64,000 nucleotides of DNA from Pseudomonadota bacterium. GTDB taxonomy: Bacteria > Pseudomonadota > Gammaproteobacteria > Burkholderiales > Burkholderiaceae_B. The DNA lies in contig JAEWEV010000002.1 in the NCBI GenBank assembly GCA_023389155.1, positions 1-64,000 of the forward strand, written 5' to 3'. Positions 18,526-26,416 of the stretch are shown here, piece after piece. Numbering within the stretch: the stretch's first letter is position 1; the number at the start of each line of letters is the position of its first letter. Under the pieces are notes generated by a model. It worked only from the letters and a program-made list of their open reading frames with translations. It had not been told where the DNA came from and searched no databases. The position numbers and the translations under genes were made by a program.

Positions 18526-19713
18526 ATGAACCGGGACACGATACCTTTTGAAGGCTCTTTGGAAGCGCTCAGGTTTATTGAGCGAGTACAGGATTTTATT
18601 GAAAACGACATAACCCCGTTCGCCCTGGAGCACGGTATTACGTATGAATCGGGCGCTCCACGCGAACTGCTTAAGCAAGTGTGGGAACGTTCGCGCACAC
18701 GTGGATTCTACGGCGTCACTCTTCCCAAAGAACTGGGTGGAGCCGGATTTAATATTCGCGATCTCGTTCTAATCAAAGAAGCGATTTACGCGACCGGAAC
18801 AGTACTGGCTCCCCATATCATGGGAGAGCTTTCCGGCCCGCCCCGAGTAGGCGCATTGGCTCGTGCCGCCACAGCTGATCAAATGGAGCGCTTTATTCGG
18901 CCAGTCGCCCGGGCTGAACAGGCCATTTGCTTTGCAATTACAGAGCAGGAGGCAGGCTCTGATGCCGGCGCCGTGCAGACAAAGGCCCGACACGACGGCG
19001 ATCAGTTTGTACTGAATGGAAGAAAGCGCTACATTTCTGGCTCACCATTCTGTGATTTGGCTGTGGTTATTGCGTCGACCAGTGACAATCCACAGAAACG
19101 TGAAGTCTCTGCATTTTTTGTTGAACGCAACCGGCCAGGCTTTGCGGTTGAGTCGGGATATAAAACGCTGGCAGGCCAGTCGAGTACCGGGGATATTATT
19201 CTGACAGATTGTCAAATACCCGCCTCCAACATGATTGGTGCGCAGGGGCAAGGGCTCTCAATGGCGCTCGGTCGAATATCCGTCAACCGATTGATGCATT
19301 GCCCGGCCATGCTTGGTCATGCAAGTGTTGCTCTGCAAGATTCTATTACACATGCCATGCAACGCCGACAGTTCGGTCAGCCCATCGGAGCATTTCAGGC
19401 GATACAGCACATGTTGGCAGATATGGCCACCGAACTGGCTGCAGCGCGAGCTCTGGTTTTGAGCGTAGCGCACGCGCTCGACCAGGGAGAGGAAGGGCGA
19501 GCTCAGACATCAATGGCGAAACTCTTCTGTTCGGAAACAGCATTCCGCATTGCCGATCGTGCCGTACAAATTCATGGTGGGCAAGGCATAGTTCAAGGCA
19601 ATCGCATAGAGTTTATGTTCAGGTTGCTACGCATGTATCGAATCTTGACCGGTACTAGTGAAATACAACGCAATACCATTGCCCGTGTCCTGCTGGATGA
19701 TGCTTCTCAATGA
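18526..19713 (+). CDS. Acyl-CoA dehydrogenase family protein
   Basis: This 395-residue flavoprotein has the acyl-CoA dehydrogenase fold: N-terminal helices, the middle beta domain with CFAITEQEAGSDAGAVQTKA, and the C-terminal helical domain with RRQFGQPIGAFQAIQHMLAD and QIHGGQG. It should oxidise an acyl-CoA to the enoyl-CoA, passing electrons to ETF. The closing motif reads RILTGTSEIQRN, so Thr375 stands where medium-chain enzymes have the catalytic Glu (YEGT). The alternative helix-G Glu of isovaleryl-CoA dehydrogenase is also not evident (VNRLMHCP). The start at 18526 follows GGAGAT and lies 13 bases after the ligase stop. The substrate is presumably the ligase's product. Confidence 0.85.
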   Translation: MNRDTIPFEGSLEALRFIERVQDFIENDITPFALEHGITYESGAPRELLKQVWERSRTRGFYGVTLPKELGGAGFNIRDLVLIKEAIYATGTVLAPHIMGELSGPPRVGALARAATADQMERFIRPVARAEQAICFAITEQEAGSDAGAVQTKARHDGDQFVLNGRKRYISGSPFCDLAVVIASTSDNPQKREVSAFFVERNRPGFAVESGYKTLAGQSSTGDIILTDCQIPASNMIGAQGQGLSMALGRISVNRLMHCPAMLGHASVALQDSITHAMQRRQFGQPIGAFQAIQHMLADMATELAAARALVLSVAHALDQGEEGRAQTSMAKLFCSETAFRIADRAVQIHGGQGIVQGNRIEFMFRLLRMYRILTGTSEIQRNTIARVLLDDASQ

Positions 19714-19750
19714 CGAAATCAAAAATGTAATAATGAAAAGGAGACAAAAC

Positions 19751-20731
19751 ATGAAAAACATAATCAAAAGAGTCGCGCCGATTTTGTGTTGTGTCGCGGC
19801 GGTAACATGGAATACCAGCTCTGCACAACAAAGCGAGTATCCTTCGTCTGCGATTACTTGGGTCGTACCCTACCTGCCTGGAACGGGGCCAGACTCCAAC
19901 GCGAGAATTATAGCGAATGCGATGTCAGATGTTCTTGGACAGACTATCGTAATAGAGAACCGTGCCGGGGCAGCCGGAAATATTGGTGCCGCGGCCGCGA
20001 AACGCGCGCGGCCGGACGGCTATACATGGTTATATTCATCGACAGCTATGGCAGACAATATGCGGATTTACGCAAATCCCGGCTTTGACGTATTGAATGA
20101 TTTCACTCATGTAGGAAGTATGTCCCAGTCAGACTCTGTCATTATCGTTCGTCCTGATTCGACTTACGACAGCTTCCAAACCCTCATCGATGAATTAAAA
20201 AAAGCGAAGCAACCGCTGACTTATGCGTCTGGTGGGGTAGGTACGCCTTCGCATCTGGGCGCCGAGCTGGTTCTTGCAAAGACCCACACTAAAGCACTGC
20301 AAATACCATACAAGGGCGCATCCGAATCATTAAACGCTGTTATTGGAAGACAAGTCGACTTTGCCCTCGTGTTGGCATCTGTTGCCATTCCTCAGATCAG
20401 GGCGGAAAAAATCAAACCGCTTGCAGTCTTGACCAAGGAGCGTAATCCTCAAATACCCGAGGTACCGACAGTTGCAGAGTTGGGAGTGCCGGACGTCGAC
20501 AATGCCTCAATCGGTGGTATTTCGGTTCCTAAAGGTACTCCAGAGAGCACGGTTAGCACTATCAAGCATGCATTGGATGTGGCACTCGGCAAACCGGAAG
20601 TTCGCAAGCAACTTGAAACCACCGGCGTTTCAATATCACAACTGAACGGCAAGGAATACAGTCAGCGTCTAAAGGATCAAACCGCATGGACTGAACAAAT
20701 GATGGCGATTACTGGTTTGAAGCCGCAGTAG
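19751..20731 (+). CDS. Bug-family (TctC) periplasmic substrate-binding protein
   Basis: This is a 326-residue periplasmic receptor of the tripartite tricarboxylate transporter type. A signal peptide covers residues 1 to about 25 (hydrophobic core PILCCVAAVTW, cleavage near SSA-QQ). Family marks are ITWVVPYLPGTGPDSNARII, ENRAGAAGNIGAAAAKRARPDGYT and LQIPYKGASESLNAVIGRQV. Such proteins bind carboxylates and are often orphans without TctAB, as here. The start follows AAGGAGAC at the right distance; an earlier in-frame ATG lies inside the preceding gene. Its place after ligase and dehydrogenase suggests it captures the acid they process, though it could serve a distant permease. Confidence 0.9.
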   Translation: MKNIIKRVAPILCCVAAVTWNTSSAQQSEYPSSAITWVVPYLPGTGPDSNARIIANAMSDVLGQTIVIENRAGAAGNIGAAAAKRARPDGYTWLYSSTAMADNMRIYANPGFDVLNDFTHVGSMSQSDSVIIVRPDSTYDSFQTLIDELKKAKQPLTYASGGVGTPSHLGAELVLAKTHTKALQIPYKGASESLNAVIGRQVDFALVLASVAIPQIRAEKIKPLAVLTKERNPQIPEVPTVAELGVPDVDNASIGGISVPKGTPESTVSTIKHALDVALGKPEVRKQLETTGVSISQLNGKEYSQRLKDQTAWTEQMMAITGLKPQ

Positions 20732-21065
20732 CCAAATCAATATTGTCACGTTCATTCAATAATATTGCGCGGGAGAGGATGATTGCAATGAGCCAATTGT
20801 TGTATACGCGGCTCATGTTCTCCTCTCTTCATTTTTTGTGATGGCGTTACTATGAATGTCATCTCGATCGCCGGGCCCGGACCTATCACCGCCAGCCCAA
20901 TCACAGTTGTTGTGAGATTGTTTATCGACGGGAATCTTGTAGGCCTCCTTCACAGAAGCCTGGCTAGCCTATCTGGTAACAAATGACCGGCAAAGGCATG
21001 GTCGGTCAGACATATTCCCAGGATACTTTCGGTAGCGGCTGGGACGATACGTTCCGACCTATGCT
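20732..21065. other. Intergenic region with hairpin, no gene
   Basis: At 20772-20839 an imperfect long hairpin (GGGAGAGGA...ATGAGCC with GGCTCAT...TCCTCTC) is followed by TTTTTT, a probable terminator of the Bug operon. The rest (20840-21065) has only short frames without recognised similarity. No promoter stands out. Confidence 0.45.
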
Positions 21066-21641
21066 TTATTCCTTCAGGCAGTCGGTCATGCATCTGACAT
21101 TCTTTGTATCTGGCCTGTTATCGACGTAGAAGTTGTCCCGGTTCGGCATTTTTACCGCCGCCAGCGACTCAGCATTCAGCGTTGTGTCAGCAGGCAGAAT
21201 GCCATTTTTGCTGAGCAGATAGGCTGTCACTCCGTATACTTCGTCATTAGTCAGCGATTGTGGGCTCTGGAACGGCATGGTACGGCGCACATAATCAAAG
21301 ATGGTGGTTGCATAGGGCCAGTAACTCCCGATAGTTTTTACCGGCTTGTCAGTTGCAAGACTGCCCTGTCCACCCATCAGTCTGGGGCCAATTCCACCTT
21401 CCAGATTCGCGCCATGACAGGCAATACACTGAGTTTTATACAACTGTTCTCCCATTGCAACCGTCCCTTCTCCTTCGGGCAGTCCGGTTCCGTCCGGGAA
21501 GACATCAATATTCCAACCGGCGATCTGTTCTTGAGTGGCTGGTGTACCCAGTCCTTTGAATTCGCCAGGCTGTTTAGCGTGGATGCCCGATGAAATGAGT
21601 GCAAACGCAGCACCGAGCATGATTGATTTAAGCGCGTCCAT
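21066..21641 (-). CDS. soxD: SoxD-like c-type cytochrome (sulfane/sulfite dehydrogenase subunit)
   Basis: This 191-residue periplasmic monoheme cytochrome c accepts electrons from the molybdoprotein SoxC. A signal peptide covers residues 1 to about 22. The heme site is CIACH (Cys72, Cys75, His76), and the likely Met ligand is in RRTMPFQSPQSLT. The flanking blocks LGTPATQEQIAGWNIDVFPD and VYGVTAYLLSKNGILP are characteristic of the N-terminal part of SoxD. Classical SoxD is a larger diheme protein, so this is a one-heme form. An extra CMTDC near the C-terminus has no His and is not a heme site. Its start overlaps the end of soxC by 14 bases and has a GGGGAGG ribosome binding site. Pairing with soxC supports the call. 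Confidence 0.8.
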   Translation of the reverse strand: MDALKSIMLGAAFALISSGIHAKQPGEFKGLGTPATQEQIAGWNIDVFPDGTGLPEGEGTVAMGEQLYKTQCIACHGANLEGGIGPRLMGGQGSLATDKPVKTIGSYWPYATTIFDYVRRTMPFQSPQSLTNDEVYGVTAYLLSKNGILPADTTLNAESLAAVKMPNRDNFYVDNRPDTKNVRCMTDCLKE

Positions 21642-22947
21642 TGGTCACCTCCCCGGTCGTGGCGATTCGCCAGGGCTGAATCGCGTTATTGTGATAAAAA
21701 GAGACTTTTCCTCGTGCCTCGATAAGCTGCTCGAGCGAAGGCTGAACATAACCGGTTTCATCAACCGCACGACTCATAATGATCTGTTCTTCGCCATCCC
21801 AGTCAAAAAGGAAGCGGAATGCCGTTAACGCCTTGCTCATGACGGGCGCTTGCAGGGTGGCCGGTTTCCAGGTATTGCCACCATCAGTTGAAACATCGAC
21901 TGCTGTAATCTTGCCGTGTCCACTCCAGGCGATGCCACGAATTTCATGCGTGCCCTTGCGCGTAAGCTTATGCGTACCCGACGGCTGCGTGATAATGGAT
22001 TTGCATTCCATCACAAATGAAAATTTGCGCGCACGACCGTCAGCCATCAAATCGGTATATTTGCCTGTTTCCTCTCTCGTATAGCCCGGCTTATCGGTCA
22101 CATGTAAACGGCGCAGCCATTTAATACTCATATTCCCCTCGAAACCCGGCACGAATAATCTGATTGGATACCCCTGTTCCGGCCTGAGACGCTCGCCATT
22201 CTGACTGTAGGCAATCAATACATCATCGAGGCACTTTTCAATCGGAATACTGCGTGTCATGGCTGCACCGTCAGCGCCCTCGGCGACAATCCATTTGGCT
22301 TCTTTTTTCAAGCCGGCATGCTCCAGAAGTGTTTTGAGGGGCACTCCTGTCCATTGAGCACAACTGACCAGTCCGGCCACTTCTGCCGCCGTTTTCCCGT
22401 AAGGAGGAACAAAAGACGGATTACCGGAACACTCCAGAAAATAAACCGGAGACACACAGGGGAATTGTCTGAGTTCATCCATGGTGAAGACCAACGGACG
22501 ATCAACCAGGCCGTGTAGCATTAGGCGATGCTCAGCCGGATCGATCTGAGGAACGCCAGCATGATGTCGTTCGTAAAAGAGACCATTTGGCGTGATTGCG
22601 CCATCCAGTTCCTGCAGGGGTGACGTGCTGTAAGCCGACATGGGTTCTTTAAGTCCCGGATACATATGTCGAATTGCGCTTTTCTCGAACGTCGAGGGTT
22701 TACCGTAAGGATTGGCAGTGGGGTTACCTAATGTACGAGTCCATTTGGGGATTCCTGGTGGCGACTCAAGTGCGGTATCCTGAGGTTGGGTCGCCGCAAA
22801 ACCGTCTTTATTTACAGCGACAGCGGCGGTAACGACAGCGCTGCTCTGCAGCAGGAAATTACGTCGGCTGGTTTTTGCACTCATTCCTTTTTTCTGATTC
22901 ACCGATGCGTAGGTGGCTGCGCGCTTAGATTCTTCTAATTCGTTCAT
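21628..22947 (-). CDS. soxC: SoxC-like molybdopterin sulfane/sulfite dehydrogenase
   Basis: This is a 439-residue periplasmic enzyme of the sulfite oxidase family. A Tat signal with SRRNFLLQSSAV (residues 28-39) marks export in folded form with its cofactor. The molybdenum-ligating cysteine is Cys173 in FLECSGNPS. The dimerisation domain (about 320-425) is present, with RGIAWSGHGKITAVDVSTDG. In the Sox pathway SoxCD oxidises the sulfane sulfur bound to SoxYZ, releasing six electrons; close relatives oxidise free sulfite. No soxXYZAB genes are in the window, so either reaction is possible. The start has TGGAGAC upstream. It is divergent from a TetR gene with an ACCGATCGGT palindrome between them. 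Confidence 0.85.
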   Translation of the reverse strand: MNELEESKRAATYASVNQKKGMSAKTSRRNFLLQSSAVVTAAVAVNKDGFAATQPQDTALESPPGIPKWTRTLGNPTANPYGKPSTFEKSAIRHMYPGLKEPMSAYSTSPLQELDGAITPNGLFYERHHAGVPQIDPAEHRLMLHGLVDRPLVFTMDELRQFPCVSPVYFLECSGNPSFVPPYGKTAAEVAGLVSCAQWTGVPLKTLLEHAGLKKEAKWIVAEGADGAAMTRSIPIEKCLDDVLIAYSQNGERLRPEQGYPIRLFVPGFEGNMSIKWLRRLHVTDKPGYTREETGKYTDLMADGRARKFSFVMECKSIITQPSGTHKLTRKGTHEIRGIAWSGHGKITAVDVSTDGGNTWKPATLQAPVMSKALTAFRFLFDWDGEEQIIMSRAVDETGYVQPSLEQLIEARGKVSFYHNNAIQPWRIATTGEVTNGRA

Positions 22948-22985
22948 AATTTGTCTCCATCACAGTCATCATTGTCATATGAGTT

Positions 22986-23003
22986 ACCGACCGACCGATC
23001 GGT
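22986..23003. promoter_or_regulatory. Candidate TetR operator between soxC and the TetR gene
   Basis: ACCGACCGACCGATCGGT contains the perfect 10-base palindrome ACCGATCGGT (22994-23003) and an outer imperfect repeat (ACCGACCG with CGATCGGT). This ACCGNNCGGT style is common for AcrR/TetR operators. It lies 39 bases before the soxC start and 97 before the TetR start. Confidence 0.6.
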
Positions 23004-23100
23004 TTAAGTCATCTTAGCTGCCTCTTCATTTTTTTTCAAGTATCTGTTGGTGTTAAAATCGCCTCTTCACCGAGCATTTGCGTTTCCCGACGCTCCTTTC

Positions 23101-23700
23101 ATGAATGCAACCGAATCCAACCTTCAGGCCATCACCGAAAGAAATACACAACAACGAATCATGAAAACAGCTGCGCAGCTTTTTGCGACTCAGGGTTTTC
23201 ATGCCGTTGGCATGCAGTCACTCTGCGAGGCTCTAAACATGAGTCGTGGAGCCTTCTATCACCATTTTCGCAGTAAAGACGATGTGCTTGATGACATTTG
23301 TACCAGGTACATGACCGAACTTGTCCAAAAGGGAAAGCAAACAGTCAAAGAAGAGCCGGACCCCTTGCAGTGCCTGCAAAGGCTCGGTCGGGATTTGCTG
23401 GAGACCATTGCAGAAAATCTTTCCGAACTGACGGTCTGCTTTCGCGAAATACAAAGTCTCAGTAGTGAGCGTCGTAAGAAAGTCATTAATCTGCACCGGA
23501 AATACGAATCGCTGTGGAAAGAAACCGTAGAGCGGGGCGCTAAGGCGGGGGTCTTGCTTCCCTATTCACGCGTGCGGCTGAAGGCCGTGCTGGGTATGTA
23601 CTATTACAGCTATATCTGGATAAACCCAAGTCATGTCGATGAGCTCCATCAGGCCATCAGCGCATTCAATGATATTGCTGTAAAGGGCCTGGCAAAATAA
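23101..23700 (+). CDS. TetR/AcrR-family repressor, divergent from soxCD
   Basis: This is a 199-residue TetR-type repressor. The HTH is at about residues 15-62, with the recognition helix in LCEALNMSRGAFYHHFRSKD. The remainder is a helical ligand-binding and dimerisation domain without cysteine-based sulfur sensors. The start at 23101 is preferred because the upstream frame back to 23047 runs through the likely promoter. With the palindrome in the gap it probably represses itself and soxCD. Inducer unknown; a reduced sulfur compound is a guess. Confidence 0.83.
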   Translation: MNATESNLQAITERNTQQRIMKTAAQLFATQGFHAVGMQSLCEALNMSRGAFYHHFRSKDDVLDDICTRYMTELVQKGKQTVKEEPDPLQCLQRLGRDLLETIAENLSELTVCFREIQSLSSERRKKVINLHRKYESLWKETVERGAKAGVLLPYSRVRLKAVLGMYYYSYIWINPSHVDELHQAISAFNDIAVKGLAK

Positions 23701-23887
23701 ATAGAGAGGCTCGCAGGGAGGAGTCGTCTTGAGAGTACCTGCGATATTAGTGCCCTTGGCTGGGAAACTGCCGGTTCGAAGACGATGAAAATGAAGAAGC
23801 TGTTGATTAGTATCCTGTCCAGCTTTATGAATTCATAATCACCAGACGCAGACAAATTGAAGCGAAAAAAGCAGGATGCGGCCTTAA

Positions 23888-23913
23888 AAGTTCGCTATTT
23901 AAGTTCGCTATTT
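23888..23913. repeat. Tandem 13-bp duplication
   Basis: AAGTTCGCTATTT occurs twice head to tail (23888-23900, 23901-23913) in the gap upstream of the small membrane protein gene. It probably arose by slippage and may affect promoter spacing. Nothing else was recognised in 23701-23981. Confidence 0.6.
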
Positions 23914-23981
23914 ATAGAGACCGTTACGTCAGAACGGAAAAACACCGGTAAGATGGTTATCTAATCAAATGAGGGCAGGTC

Positions 23982-24377
23982 ATGGGTATAGATAGCGTGT
24001 TAATTGTTATTGGTATTGCCGCGTTCCTTGTTTTCCATTACTTTTTTCGAGCAGGCAGCGACCCCGAAAAGCAGATCTGGCAGATAATTTCCAAAGATCG
24101 TATTTGTCATCATGCTGGTATCGACGCGAACGACATTAAGTTGGCAGTAACCAGCTTCAATGAGGTGAATGCAAAGGGTCAGCTCCCGGCGCAAAAACAG
24201 TACAATTTTCAGATTTCCTGTGCCTTGCGGAAAGCTGAGAGCAAGAAAAAAACGTGGGTAGTAGTTGGAAATGGATACAGCGTCAATTTAACCTCTGATG
24301 CAAAGCTCGTAGAAGATCAAATTGCTGATGACATACGCAATTGCTTGGCTAATCAAGGAGTCAGAGATCGCACATGA
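23982..24377 (+). CDS. Small membrane-anchored protein of unknown function
   Basis: This 131-residue protein has one N-terminal hydrophobic segment (about residues 5-23, VLIVIGIAAFLVFHYFF) and a soluble domain with three cysteines (Cys42, Cys80, Cys121). The soluble part is of mixed alpha/beta character with KKTWVVVGNGYSVNLTSD. No family is recognised. It has no close partner: the TetR gene ends 280 bases before it and the next gene is convergent. GAGGGCAGG before the ATG is only a moderate ribosome binding site. Confidence 0.6.
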   Translation: MGIDSVLIVIGIAAFLVFHYFFRAGSDPEKQIWQIISKDRICHHAGIDANDIKLAVTSFNEVNAKGQLPAQKQYNFQISCALRKAESKKKTWVVVGNGYSVNLTSDAKLVEDQIADDIRNCLANQGVRDRT

Positions 24378-24428
24378 CATGAATTCGTCTTATATCGCTA
24401 TTTGCAACTGGCGGACGCTGTTTATGCC

Positions 24429-25016
24429 TTAACTTGCTCTGGCAGCCATTGTTGCCCTGGCCCACCAGACCAGCTCGTCAAATGCACTTTTCGCAGAAGG
24501 CAAGAGATTAGCCTCAATTTCCTCGATCGGCCGGTCTTGGCCGAAGGGAGAAACAGTAAAGAAATCTCCTCCTCCGATATGGACGGCTGAAGCCGTAGAG
24601 ACCATTTGCAGCTCAATACCGATCTGTCGCAGATGCTCTATTGAACGCGCTGCGCCTACGCCGCCATAGCCGATAGCGGTAAACGGTTTGTGATTCCATT
24701 CCAGATACGCTTCGTCCAGGGCGTTCTTGAGCACGGCAGGCAACGAGTGGTTGTATTCCGGTACAACGAAGATGAAGCCGTCATATTTGTTAACAGTCTC
24801 CTGCCATCGGATCGCCTCTGGGTTTTGGCTTGGCATGAATCTGTTCGAGGCTATCTCGTCGAAGAACGGCATCGGGTGGTCACGAAGATCTACCAATTCT
24901 ACATCAATATCAGTACGCGCCTTAGCCTGCTTCAATATCCATTGCGCCGGTTTCTCGGCCAATCTTGACGGGCGGGTAGAGCCGATGATGATTGCAATTC
25001 TTGGTTTGGTGTTCAT
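24429..25016 (-). CDS. NADPH-dependent FMN reductase (flavodoxin-like)
   Basis: This 195-residue protein of the FMN_red family reduces FMN, quinones or azo-type compounds with NAD(P)H. The phosphate-binding loop IGSTRPSRLAEKPAQW is at about residues 11-26, and the FMN-contact stretch VPEYNHSLPAVLKNALDEAY at about 85-104. GYGGVGAARSIEHLR follows at 118-132, as in SsuE and YieF relatives. It is divergent from an HxlR regulator with a short gap; HxlR proteins commonly control such reductases in response to quinones or electrophiles. A detoxification role is likely. Confidence 0.88.
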   Translation of the reverse strand: MNTKPRIAIIIGSTRPSRLAEKPAQWILKQAKARTDIDVELVDLRDHPMPFFDEIASNRFMPSQNPEAIRWQETVNKYDGFIFVVPEYNHSLPAVLKNALDEAYLEWNHKPFTAIGYGGVGAARSIEHLRQIGIELQMVSTASAVHIGGGDFFTVSPFGQDRPIEEIEANLLPSAKSAFDELVWWARATMAARAS

Positions 25017-25093
25017 GGTAAGTCCTATATGCTATGCTGATTTTCAGGAGTTATTACATTACGCCAAGTTATCGGGAGCGACAAGGAGGCACT

Positions 25094-25486
25094 TTGAGGA
25101 AACCTACTCACCGCGAAGATACTGCTCAGTGCGAGCACGTCAACAGCATGATCGCGAGGATCAGTGATAAGTGGACGATGCTCGTGGTACATATTCTCGG
25201 AAGCGGCCCTTACCGCTTCAATGCACTGCGTCGTGAGGTCGGCGAGATCAGCCAGAAGATGCTGGCCTCTACCTTAAGGAATCTGGAGGAAAACGGCTTT
25301 GTGTCACGTACCGTGACGCCGGCAAAGCCGCCTCAAGTTGAATACGCATTGACTCCGCTGGGACGGGAACTTCTGGTGCCTGTGCGGGCACTCTCTGAAT
25401 GGGTGATCCAGAACTCGCTGCGGATGGACTCAGCGCGTGCAGCCTACGCCGAGCGCCAGAAAATCAAGGACGCCACAAGGATCTAA
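25094..25486 (+). CDS. HxlR-family transcriptional regulator
   Basis: This is a 130-residue HxlR/MarR-like winged-helix regulator (DNA binding about residues 25-110: ISDKWTMLVVHILGSGPYRF, FNALRREVGEISQKMLAS, TLRNLEENGFVSRTVTPAKP). A conserved Cys near the N-terminus (AQCEHV) sits where redox-sensing HxlR proteins carry their reactive cysteine. The TTG at 25094 has a perfect AAGGAGG and is taken as start; the ATG at 25034 would add 20 non-family residues. It is divergent from the FMN reductase gene and 4 bases ahead of an SDR gene, so it probably controls both. Confidence 0.82.
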   Translation: MRKPTHREDTAQCEHVNSMIARISDKWTMLVVHILGSGPYRFNALRREVGEISQKMLASTLRNLEENGFVSRTVTPAKPPQVEYALTPLGRELLVPVRALSEWVIQNSLRMDSARAAYAERQKIKDATRI

Positions 25487-25490
25487 AGTG

Positions 25491-26243
25491 ATGAAAACAT
25501 TTGCAGGAAAAGTCATTGTCATTACCGGTGGTACTTCTGGCATTGGACGGACTACCGCTCTTGCGTTTGCCAGGGAAGGAGCAAATGTAGCCGTTGTTGG
25601 ACGGCGGGAAGCTGAGGGAGAAGAGACAGTCGCCCTCATTGAAAAAGCCGGCGGCAAAGGCCTTTTCGTACGGGCAGATGTTTCAAATGAAGATGAAATT
25701 GCATTTGTGGTTACACGCACCGTTGAAGTGTTTGGCGGCTTGAACTTTGCATTCAACAATGCCGGTATGTTCCTCCCGCCTGCACCCATTACAGAAGTGT
25801 CATCTGAGGACATTGACCGTGTCTTGGCGGTCAACGTACGTGGTGTCGCGCTGAGCATGAAGCACGAAATTCCTGCAATCATGAAAAGTGGTGGAGGAGG
25901 CATCGTCAATACCGCATCGTTCCTGGGAGTCCGAGCGTTTCCTGGCTCGGCGATATACAACGCGAGCAAATCTGCCGTCATCGGGTTGAGCAAATCGGCG
26001 GCGGTGGAGTTTGCCAAGGAAGGCGTTCGGGTCAATGTGATATGTCCGGGTGTTATTGACACGCCCATGAATGAGGAAATCAGAGCCGAAGAGAGTGGGC
26101 GCCATTTTCTCAATGAATTGCAGCCCATGAAGCGAACTGGCCGTCCCGAAGAGGTCGCCGGGGCGGTACTGTATCTTTGCTCGCCAAGCTCAGGCTTCAC
26201 CACTGGCGCAACGCTTAGTGTGGACGGAGGAATTACGGCTTAG
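25491..26243 (+). CDS. Short-chain dehydrogenase/reductase in the HxlR operon
   Basis: This is a 250-residue classical SDR. Cofactor loop TGGTSGIGRTTA is at about residues 11-22, FNNAGMF near 88, and the catalytic Ser and YNASK (Tyr-x3-Lys) near 154-158. It begins 4 bases after the HxlR stop, so the two are one operon. With the divergent FMN reductase it forms a small reductase module, probably for quinone or carbonyl stress. Substrate unknown. Confidence 0.88.
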   Translation: MKTFAGKVIVITGGTSGIGRTTALAFAREGANVAVVGRREAEGEETVALIEKAGGKGLFVRADVSNEDEIAFVVTRTVEVFGGLNFAFNNAGMFLPPAPITEVSSEDIDRVLAVNVRGVALSMKHEIPAIMKSGGGGIVNTASFLGVRAFPGSAIYNASKSAVIGLSKSAAVEFAKEGVRVNVICPGVIDTPMNEEIRAEESGRHFLNELQPMKRTGRPEEVAGAVLYLCSPSSGFTTGATLSVDGGITA

Positions 26244-26416
26244 ATATGCCGAGTGTGGTCAGATCGGTGTGGCGTGCGCGGCGTTCGTTGGCTACGCGTT
26301 TATACCTTAAGATGTAGAATGCAAGTATCAAGCACTGAAGTACCGCAGCAGCTATCAGTCTAACACTGGAGTCTGGAGGATACTCACGCATCGATTAGTA
26401 GAATGAACGAGACACA

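Noticed and set aside
20865..21060. Short plus-strand frames in the gap after the Bug gene
   Set aside because: Two frames of under 50 codons with no similarity, no ribosome binding site and no conserved pattern.
21085..21097. CMTDC near the C-terminus of SoxD as a second heme site
   Set aside because: The spacing is Cys-x3-Cys and no His follows, so it cannot be a c-type heme motif.
25430..26203. Minus-strand frame of 257 codons opposite the SDR gene
   Set aside because: The plus strand carries an intact SDR with all catalytic residues.
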